This document shows, piece after piece, positions 33,754 through 43,213 of a DNA stretch of 64,000 bases; the first letter of the stretch is position 1, and every line of letters begins with the position of its first letter. Position numbers and translations under genes: made by a program. The stretch is from positions 19,233,991 to 19,297,990 of the forward strand of contig CM043942.1 of NCBI GenBank assembly GCA_014529385.2. The letters are read 5' to 3'. Source of the DNA: Adiantum capillus-veneris. Taxonomy: Eukaryota; Streptophyta; Polypodiopsida; Polypodiales; Pteridaceae. The notes under the pieces are model-generated. The model saw only the letters and a program-made list of their open reading frames with translations, was not told the DNA's origin and made no database searches.

Positions 33754-34632
33754 ATGGAGCACATGGAAGAATATGCAATAGTCTTTGAGGGATCCGACAT
33801 GCCGTGGTTGCCAGTGGATTTTCTATTCTACCTCTATGCGGCCAACAAAAACTTTCACTATCACTTGTTGAGGTTTATAAAAGGGCTTACTGAGTGGGAC
33901 TGCATGATAGAGGATGAGGATGACCTCATCGACTTGGGCATGGGGTGCATAGGCACCCAATTCATTTCTTTGTATATGGTTATGGTCTTGCTTGTGCTTG
34001 AGGGCATGGAGAAGGGAAAATCAAAGGAAAAGGCCAATCAGAAACCTCTTGTGACCATTCTGGAGGGAAAATCAAATGAAGTTATTGAAGAGGTTGATGA
34101 GCAGGCTGAAGCTTCTATGGCACTCGTCCTCCTACAAGATCCTAGCTCCACTTGGGAGGAAGATTGGATGATAAGGGGAGACGAGGTGTTGGAGGAAGTT
34201 CTTGACCTCCAAATTCTAACTTTGCATGCAGTGGTGGTGGATGGTTGTCACTTTTTGCTCCTCGATGACATTCCAATGAAACCAAGACTCCGAGAAGATG
34301 AATCGCTCTCAGTGCTCTCTATCTATGTGGGCATGAAAGATCCCAGTGGAAAGCAAGAGAAGGTCAACTTTCAAATTGACTTTGAAGACCAAGGTCTCCC
34401 ACGAATCCTCTCTTTCCTCCCTAGTGAATACAAATAGAATTTGGTACAAACCGTGGAAAATACACTTATCAAAATCATATCATGTGCCTCATTTTATGAA
34501 AGCATACCAAAAAGCGCTTTTCGTCCACACAAACCGCTGATCATTATGGGTGGAGAAGATTGCTCTAGCATCGACCTTACAAGGAAAACTCTTGAAGAGA
34601 TGGATGAAGAAACTGAGGTAACCACTTTTTAA
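33754..34632 (+). pseudogene. Unrecognised acidic ORF broken by one stop
   Basis: A 293-codon frame from ATG 33754 to 34632 is interrupted only by TAG at 34435 (SEYK, stop, NLVQTVENTLIK). It is rich in acidic residues (IEDEDDLIDLG, EDESLSVL). A donor-like GAG/GTAACC occurs near the end at 34618. About 100 bp further on lies the CACTA insertion. An upstream ATG frame at 33596 (METSSDALLTQLQKIRLADC) runs into a stop at 33751 and may be an earlier exon. No family recognised; host gene or retroelement cannot be separated. Confidence 0.3.
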
Positions 34633-34733
34633 CCTTATCGATAATCTATTGTACCCTATAGCAAGTGTTGAAGTTGTTTAAAACGTTTTATAGACCGCAT
34701 ACCATGTTGACAAGTTTGTAATGCATACTGGTG

Positions 34734-34745
34734 CACTACAAGAGG
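34734..34745 (+). repeat. CACTA left terminal inverted repeat
   Basis: CACTACAAGAGG, a perfect mirror of 42009-42020. Confidence 0.95.
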
Positions 34746-34754
34746 TTGTGTGCT

Positions 34755-34985
34755 CTTGTGACGCTATTAGCAACGGAAATACACTGGGTTTTTATAACCC
34801 CCGGCGTTGCTAAAACCGTCGCTAATAGCTTCGCTACGAGAGCGTCGCTATATGCGACGCTATAGGCGTTGCTATATGCGTCGCTATATAGAGACGCTCA
34901 TAGCGACGATTATAGCGACGTTTACACAGAAGTCTATAGCGACGCTACAGAGCCATAAATAGCGACGGTTATAGCGACGCCTGAG
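34755..34985. repeat. Left subterminal repeat cluster
   Basis: More than ten copies of TAGCGACG/CGTCGCTA variants in both orientations. In En/Spm these are binding sites of TnpA. The same motif recurs near the right end (41935-41998), more sparsely. Confidence 0.85.
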
Positions 34986-35335
34986 AGGATTTTCTTTTGG
35001 TGACAGGGCATTGAATGCCCTGCCACCCATCAACCATATTGTACTTGATTCACTTTTTAAAAAAAGTGCAAGGGTAGATAATAGACCCAAAATAGTCACC
35101 CACAAGACGCATTGTTTGCAAAATTGACAAGCGTAAAATTGACAATTGTACACATCATAGGCAAAATGAATTGATTGGCAAATGTAATAATGACAATTGT
35201 ACAACATCATAGGCATAAAGAATTGATTGGCAAAATGAACTGCGGTGACAAATGTAATAATATACATGGTTCAAAAAGACGTATAAAATCCGTCTCATGA
35301 TACATAAGCTATGAGAAACCCTAAACTAATGCTAT

Positions 35336-36670
35336 CTAGCTACGGCTAAACTGACGTCGTCTAGTCAGACGTCTCATTGCGTCCAAGCGGCGTATCTGTC
35401 GGATTTTGCAAAAAAAGACAATAAGACAGCTTTCAGTAAGTATAAACATATAACGACATTTATAAAACAATACAAAAAATAGAAAAGAGTAAACCCTAAT
35501 ACTAACCATGCCGCCGCGAGAACTGAGAATGTCCATCAGGGCGTTTAAGCCCTTTCTGGCTGCGTACTCGCGCTCGTACGGTGTGGGATCACGTCCTGTC
35601 ATCGACCACTGTCAAAACATACAAAGAGTTCATTATGTTAGAATTAAAAAACTCATAAACCCTAAACTATCGAACATAAAGAGCAATGCGAAAACACTTA
35701 CAAAATCGGCTTCAAATGATGCCCATCCACCGCTCCCCAAGTGGTGCGAGCTCCCTGCCTCTACTCGCGCTCTGGATGCATCCTTTTGTTGCTTCCACTT
35801 GTCGGGATTCTCGCGCACTGCTTTCTTCGCATTCTTCCAATCTTCTTTGGATAGCCAATCTAGCCTGTTCCACCCATGCTTGATTGCCTTTTGCACTTCG
35901 GAACGCTTGTGTTTGCAGTATTCGCGCATTCGAATCTTCATCAGGTCTTCATTGAAGCGCTGATCCCGTGTTGGAACGGGAAACTCATCATGAAGTATGC
36001 TGATGACTCTGTTTTTTAAATCACTTGATACTTCACTCCATTTGTTTAGTATGTAGTGTCTAAACAGCTGAGAGCAAAGACCACGCATGCGCGAGATCAC
36101 CTTCTTGCCGTCATCCTCCATGATGATGCCGTCGCTGAAGTCGACGGAGTAAGGCAAGCCCTCTGGTCGGTGACGCGTGAACCTCGGTGTCCCGGCAGGG
36201 GTCTCTAGCGGCGTGTCGATGGGGGTATGGACGTCAGGTGTCTCCACCGGCGTCTGGGCCCCGAAGCGAGGAGTGTCGAGTGGGGTGGCTCCTGGCAGAG
36301 TAGGTAGAGGTGTGTAGCTACTAGGAACAGTCAGCCGTGCAAAACCTGGCGTAGATGGCGATGCTGTGGCTGGTGTGGGGGCGGGCAAAGAAGGGGAGGG
36401 TAAAGAGCCTCGTCGAACACGAGGCGGTGTGGAGGCATCGGTGGTGGAATCCCCACAACAACCGCCACTGCCACCACTAGAGCGCCGGTGTCTAGACGAG
36501 TGTGAAGCTCGTCTCGTCGACGGGGAAGCTTCGGAGCGCGCCGAATGCTCCGAAAGAGAGGGAGATGCGGATGGAGTAGGAACGCGCGATGATGCGCCAG
36601 AGCAATGATGCTCCACGTACCACTGTCTCTGCTGCGGTGACAAAGAAGAAAGAAACTCCTCATCATCCAT
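35336..36670 (-). CDS. TnpA-like protein of CACTA element (Ptta/En/Spm family), intact
   Basis: Three exons: 36670-35702, 35608-35507 and 35395-35336, with donors GTAAGT and GTTAGT and acceptors ending GACAG. All joins are phase 0, giving about 376 residues without a stop. ATG at 36670 begins MDDEEFLSSLSPQQRQW. Residues 25-175 are a Ser/Pro/Thr-rich low-complexity region with TP repeats. Residues 190-340 match the plant transposase (Ptta/En/Spm) pattern: KWSEVSSDLKNRVIS, MREYCKHKRSEVQKA, and after the join TGRDPTPYEREYAARKG. The tail is basic (RRLTRRRQ). By analogy with maize TnpA it would bind the subterminal motifs. The intact frame suggests recent activity or use in trans. Confidence 0.82.
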
Positions 36671-36916
36671 ACCTGCATTAAACACACGAATATTTAAACT
36701 TAATATTGAATGAATAGAGTAGACAATGACGCAAAGACCATTAAATACAATGACGCAATGAATTGAGTGATAGAAGAGGCAAGTCGAAAACTCAGAATTT
36801 TCAATCAAAAGATGTGAGCGCGAGTAGAAAAGAGCGTTATACACCATGGAAGGTACTTAGAGAGCCAGAGCTTTTACAACACGGAGCAAAATTGTTCAAA
36901 TACAATATTTGTGGCT

Positions 36917-39910
36917 TTAAGAGATCTCTCTCTCATCCTCGCATAACTCAGCATAACTTCCTATATCTATATAGAGCTCTCCGTTTAAACACATATCCTC
37001 TGTTTCATTTTGTAGCTCCTCTGCATGCACCCCATATAGAGTAGTAGCATCTTGATGCTCGTCTGGCACCACCGCAGCGGCTTCTGATTGAGCATCTTCT
37101 CTGATCTCCTCCATTGATGCTGTTGTGATTGGCACATGGTAGCCTTCATACGTCCTTGCACTACGAGGGGCTACCTCTATGACGTCCTACCAGTTTGATG
37201 TAGACTTTGTAGGATGAAATATTACCTGCTAGAGCCACATAACTTACATGAGAGCTTTCAAGCACATAACTTGTAAAAGGGGGATGTTAACTATTTCCAT
37301 ACTTACTTGTTCACAATGCTCGGGTAGTACGAAAGTGTCTCTTAGGTCAGTCCATTTCTTAGTAGAATCCACCTCAAGAAAACCAGACTCTCCTCTACGC
37401 ACAGTAGCGTTGCGACCCTCCATGATTATCTTGAACCATTGCACATCGAACAAGTCGACAAAAAATCCTCTGTAATCGATCCTCAAAATCTCTTGCAGCG
37501 TGCCGAAGTAAGTGAGTTCCGCCACCACAGGATCTGCATCAGAGGAACGTCGTCGACTAGACTGTTCAAATTTTGCCATGATTCCACAATCTTGAGTAAA
37601 ACGCTTTTTGTCGATTCGTTCCACCCTAAAATGTCGACCTTTACACCATGCTGCTGTGTATGACTTATACTACAATGAACAAAGATTATGAGTGGCCGTT
37701 CAAACGTTTAGAAATAAAGTCACTAGCTAGTCGTACATTGCAAACTTACCTTGGTCGCACAACCCCGAGAGTACTCCCACTCTTCCTCAGTCACTTCGTC
37801 ACCGCATTGTTGTGCGCTTTTCAATTGGTTGTGCAACCATCTTAAGCTCATGAAGGTTGGTAGGCTCTCCAAAACCATCGGATAGTGCATCGGTGGTTGT
37901 CTTCCCCGTCTCCACTCGATTCGTGCCCTTTGTCGCTCTTGCTTTGCATCCTCATATTGTGAAATCCACTTTTGCATCACTGGATTGTGAAGCATGCAAA
38001 ATCGGTTGATTTTAGCCTCTAGATCTTCCGTCATCTTCTTCTCAATACCGAGATTGCACATGACAATCCCAGATATACGCTCATCATCTATGGTTCGCCA
38101 TAGCGTGTCCCGAGATTTATCAAATCCGTCTAGCCACTCTCCAATGTACACTAGGGACTCTGATACCAACTAACCTTCTGCCATGCTACCCTCCGGACGT
38201 GCCTTTTGACGCACATATCCCTTAAGCGTTTTCATGAAACGTTCTAAGAAGAACATCCATCTGGAATGAACTGTGCTAGCTATTTCCACCTCATCAACTA
38301 TGTGAACAAGAAGATGCACCTGAATGGTTAGCATGGTAGTAGGAAAATGTTTCTCAAACATGCACACAAGCTCCGCAGCATTTAGTTTGGCGAATGGTAT
38401 GGAGTCTACGTTGATCTCCTTTTGTGAGATCCATTGCACCAGCTTTGCAAGTTTGTAGATTGTGTTACGGATGTCGAGAGACAAACATCCCTCAATGGCA
38501 ACCGGTAAAATAAACTGTAAAGTATGTGCAGCAATGATATTAAAGTCCACATTTTATGCAATGATATTAAGGTCCACTATGAACGTACCTGACACATTTT
38601 ATGCCAATTGTGTGACTTCAAACCGGTAAGCTTTCCACCACCTCTATGCCAATCCACAATTGTTGTAGCTCTTCCAATAGTGGACGAAGATACACATCCA
38701 TATTCCCCACTTTATATCGCCCTGGCACAATCAAGCTTAGCCATAGGTGCCCCTTCTTCGTAGTCAACCACGGGGGAATGTTGTAGTTGACGATGACAAC
38801 GGGCCATACACTGTAAGATGTTGATCTTTGACCAAATGGATTTACGCCATCCATAGCCAGGCCTAAGCGCAAATTTCGAGCTTCCCTGGCAAAATCCGAC
38901 CATGTTCCATCTATATGTTTCCAGGCTGCGCAATCTGCAAGAATTCGTAGCACACCATCCGAAGATTTATTCTCCTCATGCCATGATGCTAGGGCGGCCA
39001 TGGACTTACATTCGAAGAAATGCTTGATGCGAGGAAGCAGAGGAAAATGTCGCAAAACCTTTTGTGGAATTTTTGTCCCGTGGAGATCTACTCGATATCT
39101 TTCGGAATCACATTTCGGACACTTCTCCATGTCTATGTATTCCCCTCTGAAAAGAATGCAGTCATTAGGACAAGCGTGGATAGAATTGTAATCCATCCCC
39201 AAGTTTTGCAAAATCTTTCTTGCTTCATCTCGGGAATCTGGCATCACATTGTCATCTGGTAGTATGTGCTCTTTAAGAAATCTACACAACATAAAAATAC
39301 GATACAGTCGTGTAAAAATCTATCAGATCATTATACATTTAGAGTTTTATTAAAGTAACCTAATTGTAATAGATCACCTGAAAAGCGCTGTGACGCTAGT
39401 GTCACTCCATCCAAACTTTGCCTGCAGTTTGAGAAGAACCAGGAGTGCTTTCAATCTAGACATACATGCTCCATTATACAATGGCGTATCGGCTTCACTT
39501 TTCATATCATCATAGATAAGCCTTTCTGAATCCATGATCCTCTCAATCATTTCATCAATCTCGGGCTCAAACATTGCCTCATTGGGAATGTGCTCTGCAT
39601 GATCATCCCCCGAGCTGTCAGAGGCTACATCTTGTGGCCTCACATATGCTGCTTGACCAAAGCGCCTGCGAACACGTCTATTGGGTTGCAAGATTGCTGT
39701 TTGTTGGCCAGCGTCAGAGTCCCACGAGTTATAATTGGCAACAACTCGATCTATAATAGATGGATCGAACTCGCCAAATTCGCAAACGTGCTGCAAAGAA
39801 ACACGTCTTGTCGGTCGCACAGCATGCTTGCATTGATTACAAGGACATAAGACCCTCGTTGAGAGATAGGTGTTTCGGTTGGACGGTCCCACATCCTCGT
39901 CACTACTCAT
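36917..39910 (-). pseudogene. TnpD (tnp2 family) transposase, core deleted
   Basis: Four exons can be read: 39910-39378, 39281-37750, 37669-37307 and 37225-36917, with GT-AG introns of 96, 80 and 81 bp. Exon 1 holds the N-terminal transposase-associated region (CPCNQCKHAV). Exon 2 holds tnp2 (CPNDCILFRGEY, CPKCDSERY, LAMDGVNPFG) and then breaks near 38635, jumping to LTGLKSHNWHKM of the DUF4218 region, so most of the catalytic core is missing. A short duplication (CATAAAATGTG) at 38540-38600 adds another break. TAG at 38167 ends MAEG, and TAG near 37190 follows SNW. Exon 3 carries the DUF4216 motif (LRIDYRGFFVDLFDVQWF). It cannot encode a working transposase. Confidence 0.85.
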
Positions 39911-39972
39911 AATGAGGATAAAAATCTTATAACATGGACAACAAATTTAATATTCTATTGGCATTCTTCGTC

Positions 39973-39974
<2 letters not shown>

Positions 39975-40018
<44 letters not shown>
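39975..40018. repeat. (CT)n microsatellite inside CACTA
   Basis: About 21 CT units upstream of the TnpD start. Confidence 0.9.
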
Positions 40019-40020
<2 letters not shown>

Positions 40021-40312
40021 CTCACATTCTCTAGTCATGTCCAATCCCCGCACACCTCGGTCTAGAGGTGCACAGAGATGAGAACCACCGGGTTATAATC
40101 TAGTCTTTATTGGTCAATATCTATATTTGTGGGTACAAGAAATCTATAGACCCACGTCTACATGATACTGCATGTAGTGGACAAAACCCCTTTGCCTCTT
40201 CTCTAGCTGTTGCACTTCACAGCATCTTAACATCTTTTCACAGTAGATCTTTTCACTGTTCGTCTAACTCTAAACCCTAAACCGTAAGTAATTCTTGCGT
40301 GGACTCGATCTA

Positions 40313-40451
40313 ACGTAAATAAGCATAAAACTTTAATAAACGTAAATCTAACTAAAAATAAACCTATATCTAATTTAACGTAAGTCTACATCTAACCTAA
40401 TCTTTAACGTCTTTTGGGATAGTTTCCTACGACGTCAAAACTCTCTTCTTC

Positions 40452-40499
<48 letters not shown>

Positions 40500-40500
40500 A
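40313..40500. repeat. Direct repeat, left copy flanking captured fragment
   Basis: AT-rich CTAAATCTAA motifs followed by TTTTGGGATAGTTTCCTACG, CTCTCTTCTTCTTGTGTG and a (GT)n tract. A second copy lies at about 41000-41200. Confidence 0.75.
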
Positions 40501-40629
40501 CCTAAATAAACCTAAGTCTAATCTAATATAACATAAATCTAAATCTAACGTAAATTATGTTATATTAAAAACAAAGAACTAAACTAACAGGGATTATAAG
40601 AACCTTAAAACTGATTTAACACATAATTT

Positions 40630-40995
40630 TTCACATAACTCGGCAAGAGTTGGCATTCTCATCACTAAAGATGTGAGAGTTAACTTCCGGCGGTGACGCT
40701 GCCTCATCTCCATCCACATCTGACGATAGCAATTGGCCCTTTAGGCCGTTCTTGCTCTTGTTACTAACTTTGAAGTTGCTGTTGAATGACTAGAGGTTGT
40801 CTAGATGGTCATTGTGTCGGGGATGTAGTGACTCTTGCCGCCCTGAAGATCCACCTTCTTTCCTATCTTCTGAAGACATTTCACCAGTACTTTTGGATCG
40901 ACGGAGCCCACCATGAGTGAAGGCAACAATACCCTATATTCCATTGAGGGCTTTCTTCACCCGCTTCATGCAGGCATCGCAGTCTATGGAGACCT
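40630..40995 (-). pseudogene. Captured HMA-domain (HIPP-like) gene fragment
   Basis: The minus strand begins VSIDCDACMKRVKKALNGI with the metal-binding CxxC motif (40971-40985). A TAG and a small frameshift follow. It then continues GSVDPKVLVKCLQKIGKKVD (40909-40843), the usual end of a heavy-metal-associated domain. Downstream the frame reads on with gaps for another 60 codons (SNFKVSNKSKNGLKGQ). This matches the heavy metal-associated isoprenylated plant protein family in pattern and order. It lies between two direct repeats within the CACTA element and has no start codon, so it is a transposon-captured host fragment. Confidence 0.75.
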
Positions 40996-40999
40996 AAAT

Positions 41000-41200
41000 C
41001 TAATCTAATATAACGTAAATCTAAATCTAGCGTAAATAAACATAAATCTAATTAAAAATAAACCTAAATCTAATCTAATTTAACTTAAATAAACCTAAAT
41101 CTAATTTAACATAAGTCTACATCTAACCTAATCTTTAACATCTTTTAGGATAGTTTCCTACGACGTTATAACTCTCTTCTTCTTGTGTGTGTGCGCATGT
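41000..41200. repeat. Direct repeat, right copy flanking captured fragment
   Basis: Matches 40313-40500 (AACATAAGTCTACATCTAAC, TAGGATAGTTTCCTACGACG, TCTCTTCTTCTTGTGTG) with substitutions. Confidence 0.75.
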
Positions 41201-41384
41201 GTGGATGTGTGTGCCAATAAAAAGAGATAAATGGTATAACCTTTCTATCACCCATGCCAAGTATGATAGATTGGTTATGCCATTTCCCTCTTGAATAATA
41301 GGTCTTGAGTTCAACTCCTCGTCGGCTAGATCTTTAGGTCTTTTAATTTTAATTAGTTTCGTACGACGTTAAATTAGTTTCTCT

Positions 41385-41583
41385 CTCTTTCTCTCTCAAT
41401 GTGTGTGCGTTTTTTTGTTTATGCATGTTTTCTCTCTCTTTTCCTCTCTCAATGTGTGCGTTTTTTGTTTATGCATGTTCTCTCTCTCTTTTCCTCTCTC
41501 AATGTGTGCGTTTTTTGTTTATGCATGCTCTCTCTCTCTTTTCCTCTCTCAATGTGTGTGTGCATTCTTTGTTTATGTATGTG
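41385..41583. repeat. 50-bp tandem repeat, about four units
   Basis: Units read TCTCTCTCTTTTCCTCTCTC, then AATGTGTGCGTTTTTTG and TTTATGCATG. All three frames stay open through it and give leucine/serine/cysteine-rich repeats, which are not genes. Confidence 0.85.
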
Positions 41584-41601
41584 TGTGTGCGTTTTTGTTT
41601 A

Positions 41602-41605
41602 TATT

Positions 41606-41645
<40 letters not shown>

Positions 41646-41797
41646 AACACTATGTGTGTGTGTGTGTATGTGTGTGTGTGAGAGAGAGAGAGAGGGAGAG
41701 AGAAAGAGGGGAAGGGAACATGAGAGTGAGGAGAGGGAAGGAGCATACCTGGCTCTCCTTCCTCTCCTCGTGTGTGTGTGTGTGTGTGTGTGTGGAG

Positions 41798-41842
<45 letters not shown>
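41602..41842. repeat. Compound (TC)n, (GT)n, (GA)n microsatellites
   Basis: Several dinucleotide tracts in a row near the right end of the CACTA element. Confidence 0.9.
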
Positions 41843-41846
<4 letters not shown>

Positions 41847-41934
41847 CGTTACCTGCTCCTTGCTTGAGGGCGCCGAAAAACTCAGATCTGAGATCTGAGT
41901 TTTTGGACGCTCTCTGTTATTTTTTTAGCCCAGT

Positions 41935-41998
41935 CGGCGTCGCTCATATAGCGACGCCAGGAATTTTTTTTTTGAGCGTCGCTATGTGAGCGTCGTTA
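41935..41998. repeat. Right subterminal repeat cluster
   Basis: A few copies of the GCGTCGCTATAT/GCGACGCC motif family seen at the left end. Confidence 0.75.
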
Positions 41999-42008
41999 AT
42001 ATGAATAG

Positions 42009-42020
42009 CCTCTTGTAGTG
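42009..42020 (-). repeat. CACTA right terminal inverted repeat
   Basis: CCTCTTGTAGTG, followed by the target duplication GTG. Confidence 0.95.
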
Positions 42021-42023
42021 GTG

Positions 42024-42689
42024 GTTCACGCAAAGTTCCTATGCGTAGAGATAGCTCCCTGTGGCACTACCTTGGCCATCTAGGGCCATCCATTCTTTGA
42101 GTTTCTCACATAGAATTCTCCAAGCAAGTGCAAATCATTAAGTGCCATCCTTGCTAAAGATTCCCTTACCCTTAATGCTCACAAGTGTATCTTGGTGGAC
42201 TAGGAGGCGGCATTGTATGCCTTTACAAGAAAGCACTCTAGGTTAGTCCTCTCCCATTGTGCCTTAAGCCTAGTTCAAGGGGTGACAAACCCAGAGGACA
42301 TTGTAAACACCCTTGGTGTCAAGTATGCCATTCGCCCTATACCTACAGATGTAATATACACAAAAACCAACCAGCCCCATGATGTAATATCCAAAGCAAT
42401 ATACAATAATCTTGTCCTTTGTTTTCTTTTTTCTATTGCATATATTGGCTAATAAAATTTTTTTTGCAACTTGTTCACACCGCCTCGACCATCCAAGCAC
42501 CTGTCGGATGTCAAGGAGGTGAAATCTAACAGCTTGATTTAATAACAGCTTGATTTAATTCAAATACTTCAACAATAGAAAGTACACAATTAACCATTAC
42601 AGTTACACCGAATGGTAGAAAATTGACTCATTCATATTATATGGAAATTTTACAAATCTCATAAATAGAGGTTACATGGGGAAACTAAT
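42024..42689. other. Flank between CACTA and histone-like pseudogene
   Basis: A plus-strand frame at 42213-42452 (KKALSRLVLSHCALSLVQG) could be a continuation of the acidic ORF left of the CACTA element, but I cannot show it. Otherwise unassigned. Confidence 0.3.
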
Positions 42690-43213
42690 TCTTATGGAGA
42701 CACCCTCCATTCCTCAAATTGGTCGCTAGAGCTAGATTTGTATTTTTTAGAGTAACTCGATTAGCATGCACCATACAAGATACTCCATCTTGTAGCAACT
42801 ACACCAAAATATCCTCGGTGGCATCTTGTAAGGCCAATGAGCTGCACGCTAGATACGTGTAACAGAATTTGAATATTCATCCATTATTTCTCTCACCATT
42901 CAAGAGAAATCTACCTTTGGTATTATTGGCTCGGTGCTCTTTTTTTCCGAATCTCACGTAGAGCAACCGTGTCTAGCTTCCATCGCCGTTTGTTATGCAC
43001 TTTTGGCGGTGGTGGAGGAGCCACTTGTCTAGCCCATTGAGGAGGGTCATTTTAGTACATTTTCCTCCTCTTCTCTTGGGCTTGTTGCTCTTCAGGTGTT
43101 AGCTTGTCCTTTTTCTTTCTTGCATTTTTTTTTACTCTCTAAGGAATTTTTAAAGGTCTGGAGCTCCCAGCCTTTGCTTGTTGGGCGGCATGAGCTGTAT
43201 CCTCTTCTGCTAT
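42690..43213 (-). pseudogene. Histone H3-like fold (3' part of split pseudogene)
   Basis: In order on the minus strand: a K/R/E/Q-rich stretch (KKKDKLTPEEQQAQEKRRK), a PPPPPK linker, RRWKLDTVALREIR (TVALREIR at 42970-42947, identical to H3), then after a 1-base slip STEPIIPKVDF (42939-42907), VREI, then after another slip LALQDATEDILV (42837-42802) and VHANRVTL (42772-42749), ending NTNLALATNLRN. H3 reads STELLIRKLPF, VREI, ALQEA and HAKRVTI in the same order and spacing. Stops lie at the RI/RAA loop, after DFS and after ILV. The RRW start and diverged alpha-N region recall centromeric H3, but decay prevents a firm call. The 5' part is at 53772-54383 beyond Gypsy3. Confidence 0.78.

Larger units (their letters stand above)
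34734..42020 (-). mobile_element. CACTA (En/Spm) DNA transposon, 7287 bp
   Basis: The 12-bp terminal inverted repeats CACTACAAGAGG (34734-34745) and CCTCTTGTAGTG (42009-42020) are flanked by the 3-bp duplication GTG (34731-34733, 42021-42023), the size typical of CACTA. Subterminal regions are packed with TAGCGACG-type motifs. Both genes are on the minus strand, so transcription starts at the right end. The TnpA-like gene is open throughout, while the TnpD transposase has lost its core. A host gene fragment and many microsatellites fill the right 2 kb. Confidence 0.95.

Noticed and set aside
40255-40290. CTAAACCCTAAACC resembling plant telomere repeat
   Set aside because: Fewer than three imperfect units; it belongs to the AT-rich CTAAATCTAA repeats inside the CACTA element.
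41399-41989. Three overlapping long frames in the right part of the CACTA element
   Set aside because: All three frames are open only because of a 50-bp tandem repeat and dinucleotide tracts.
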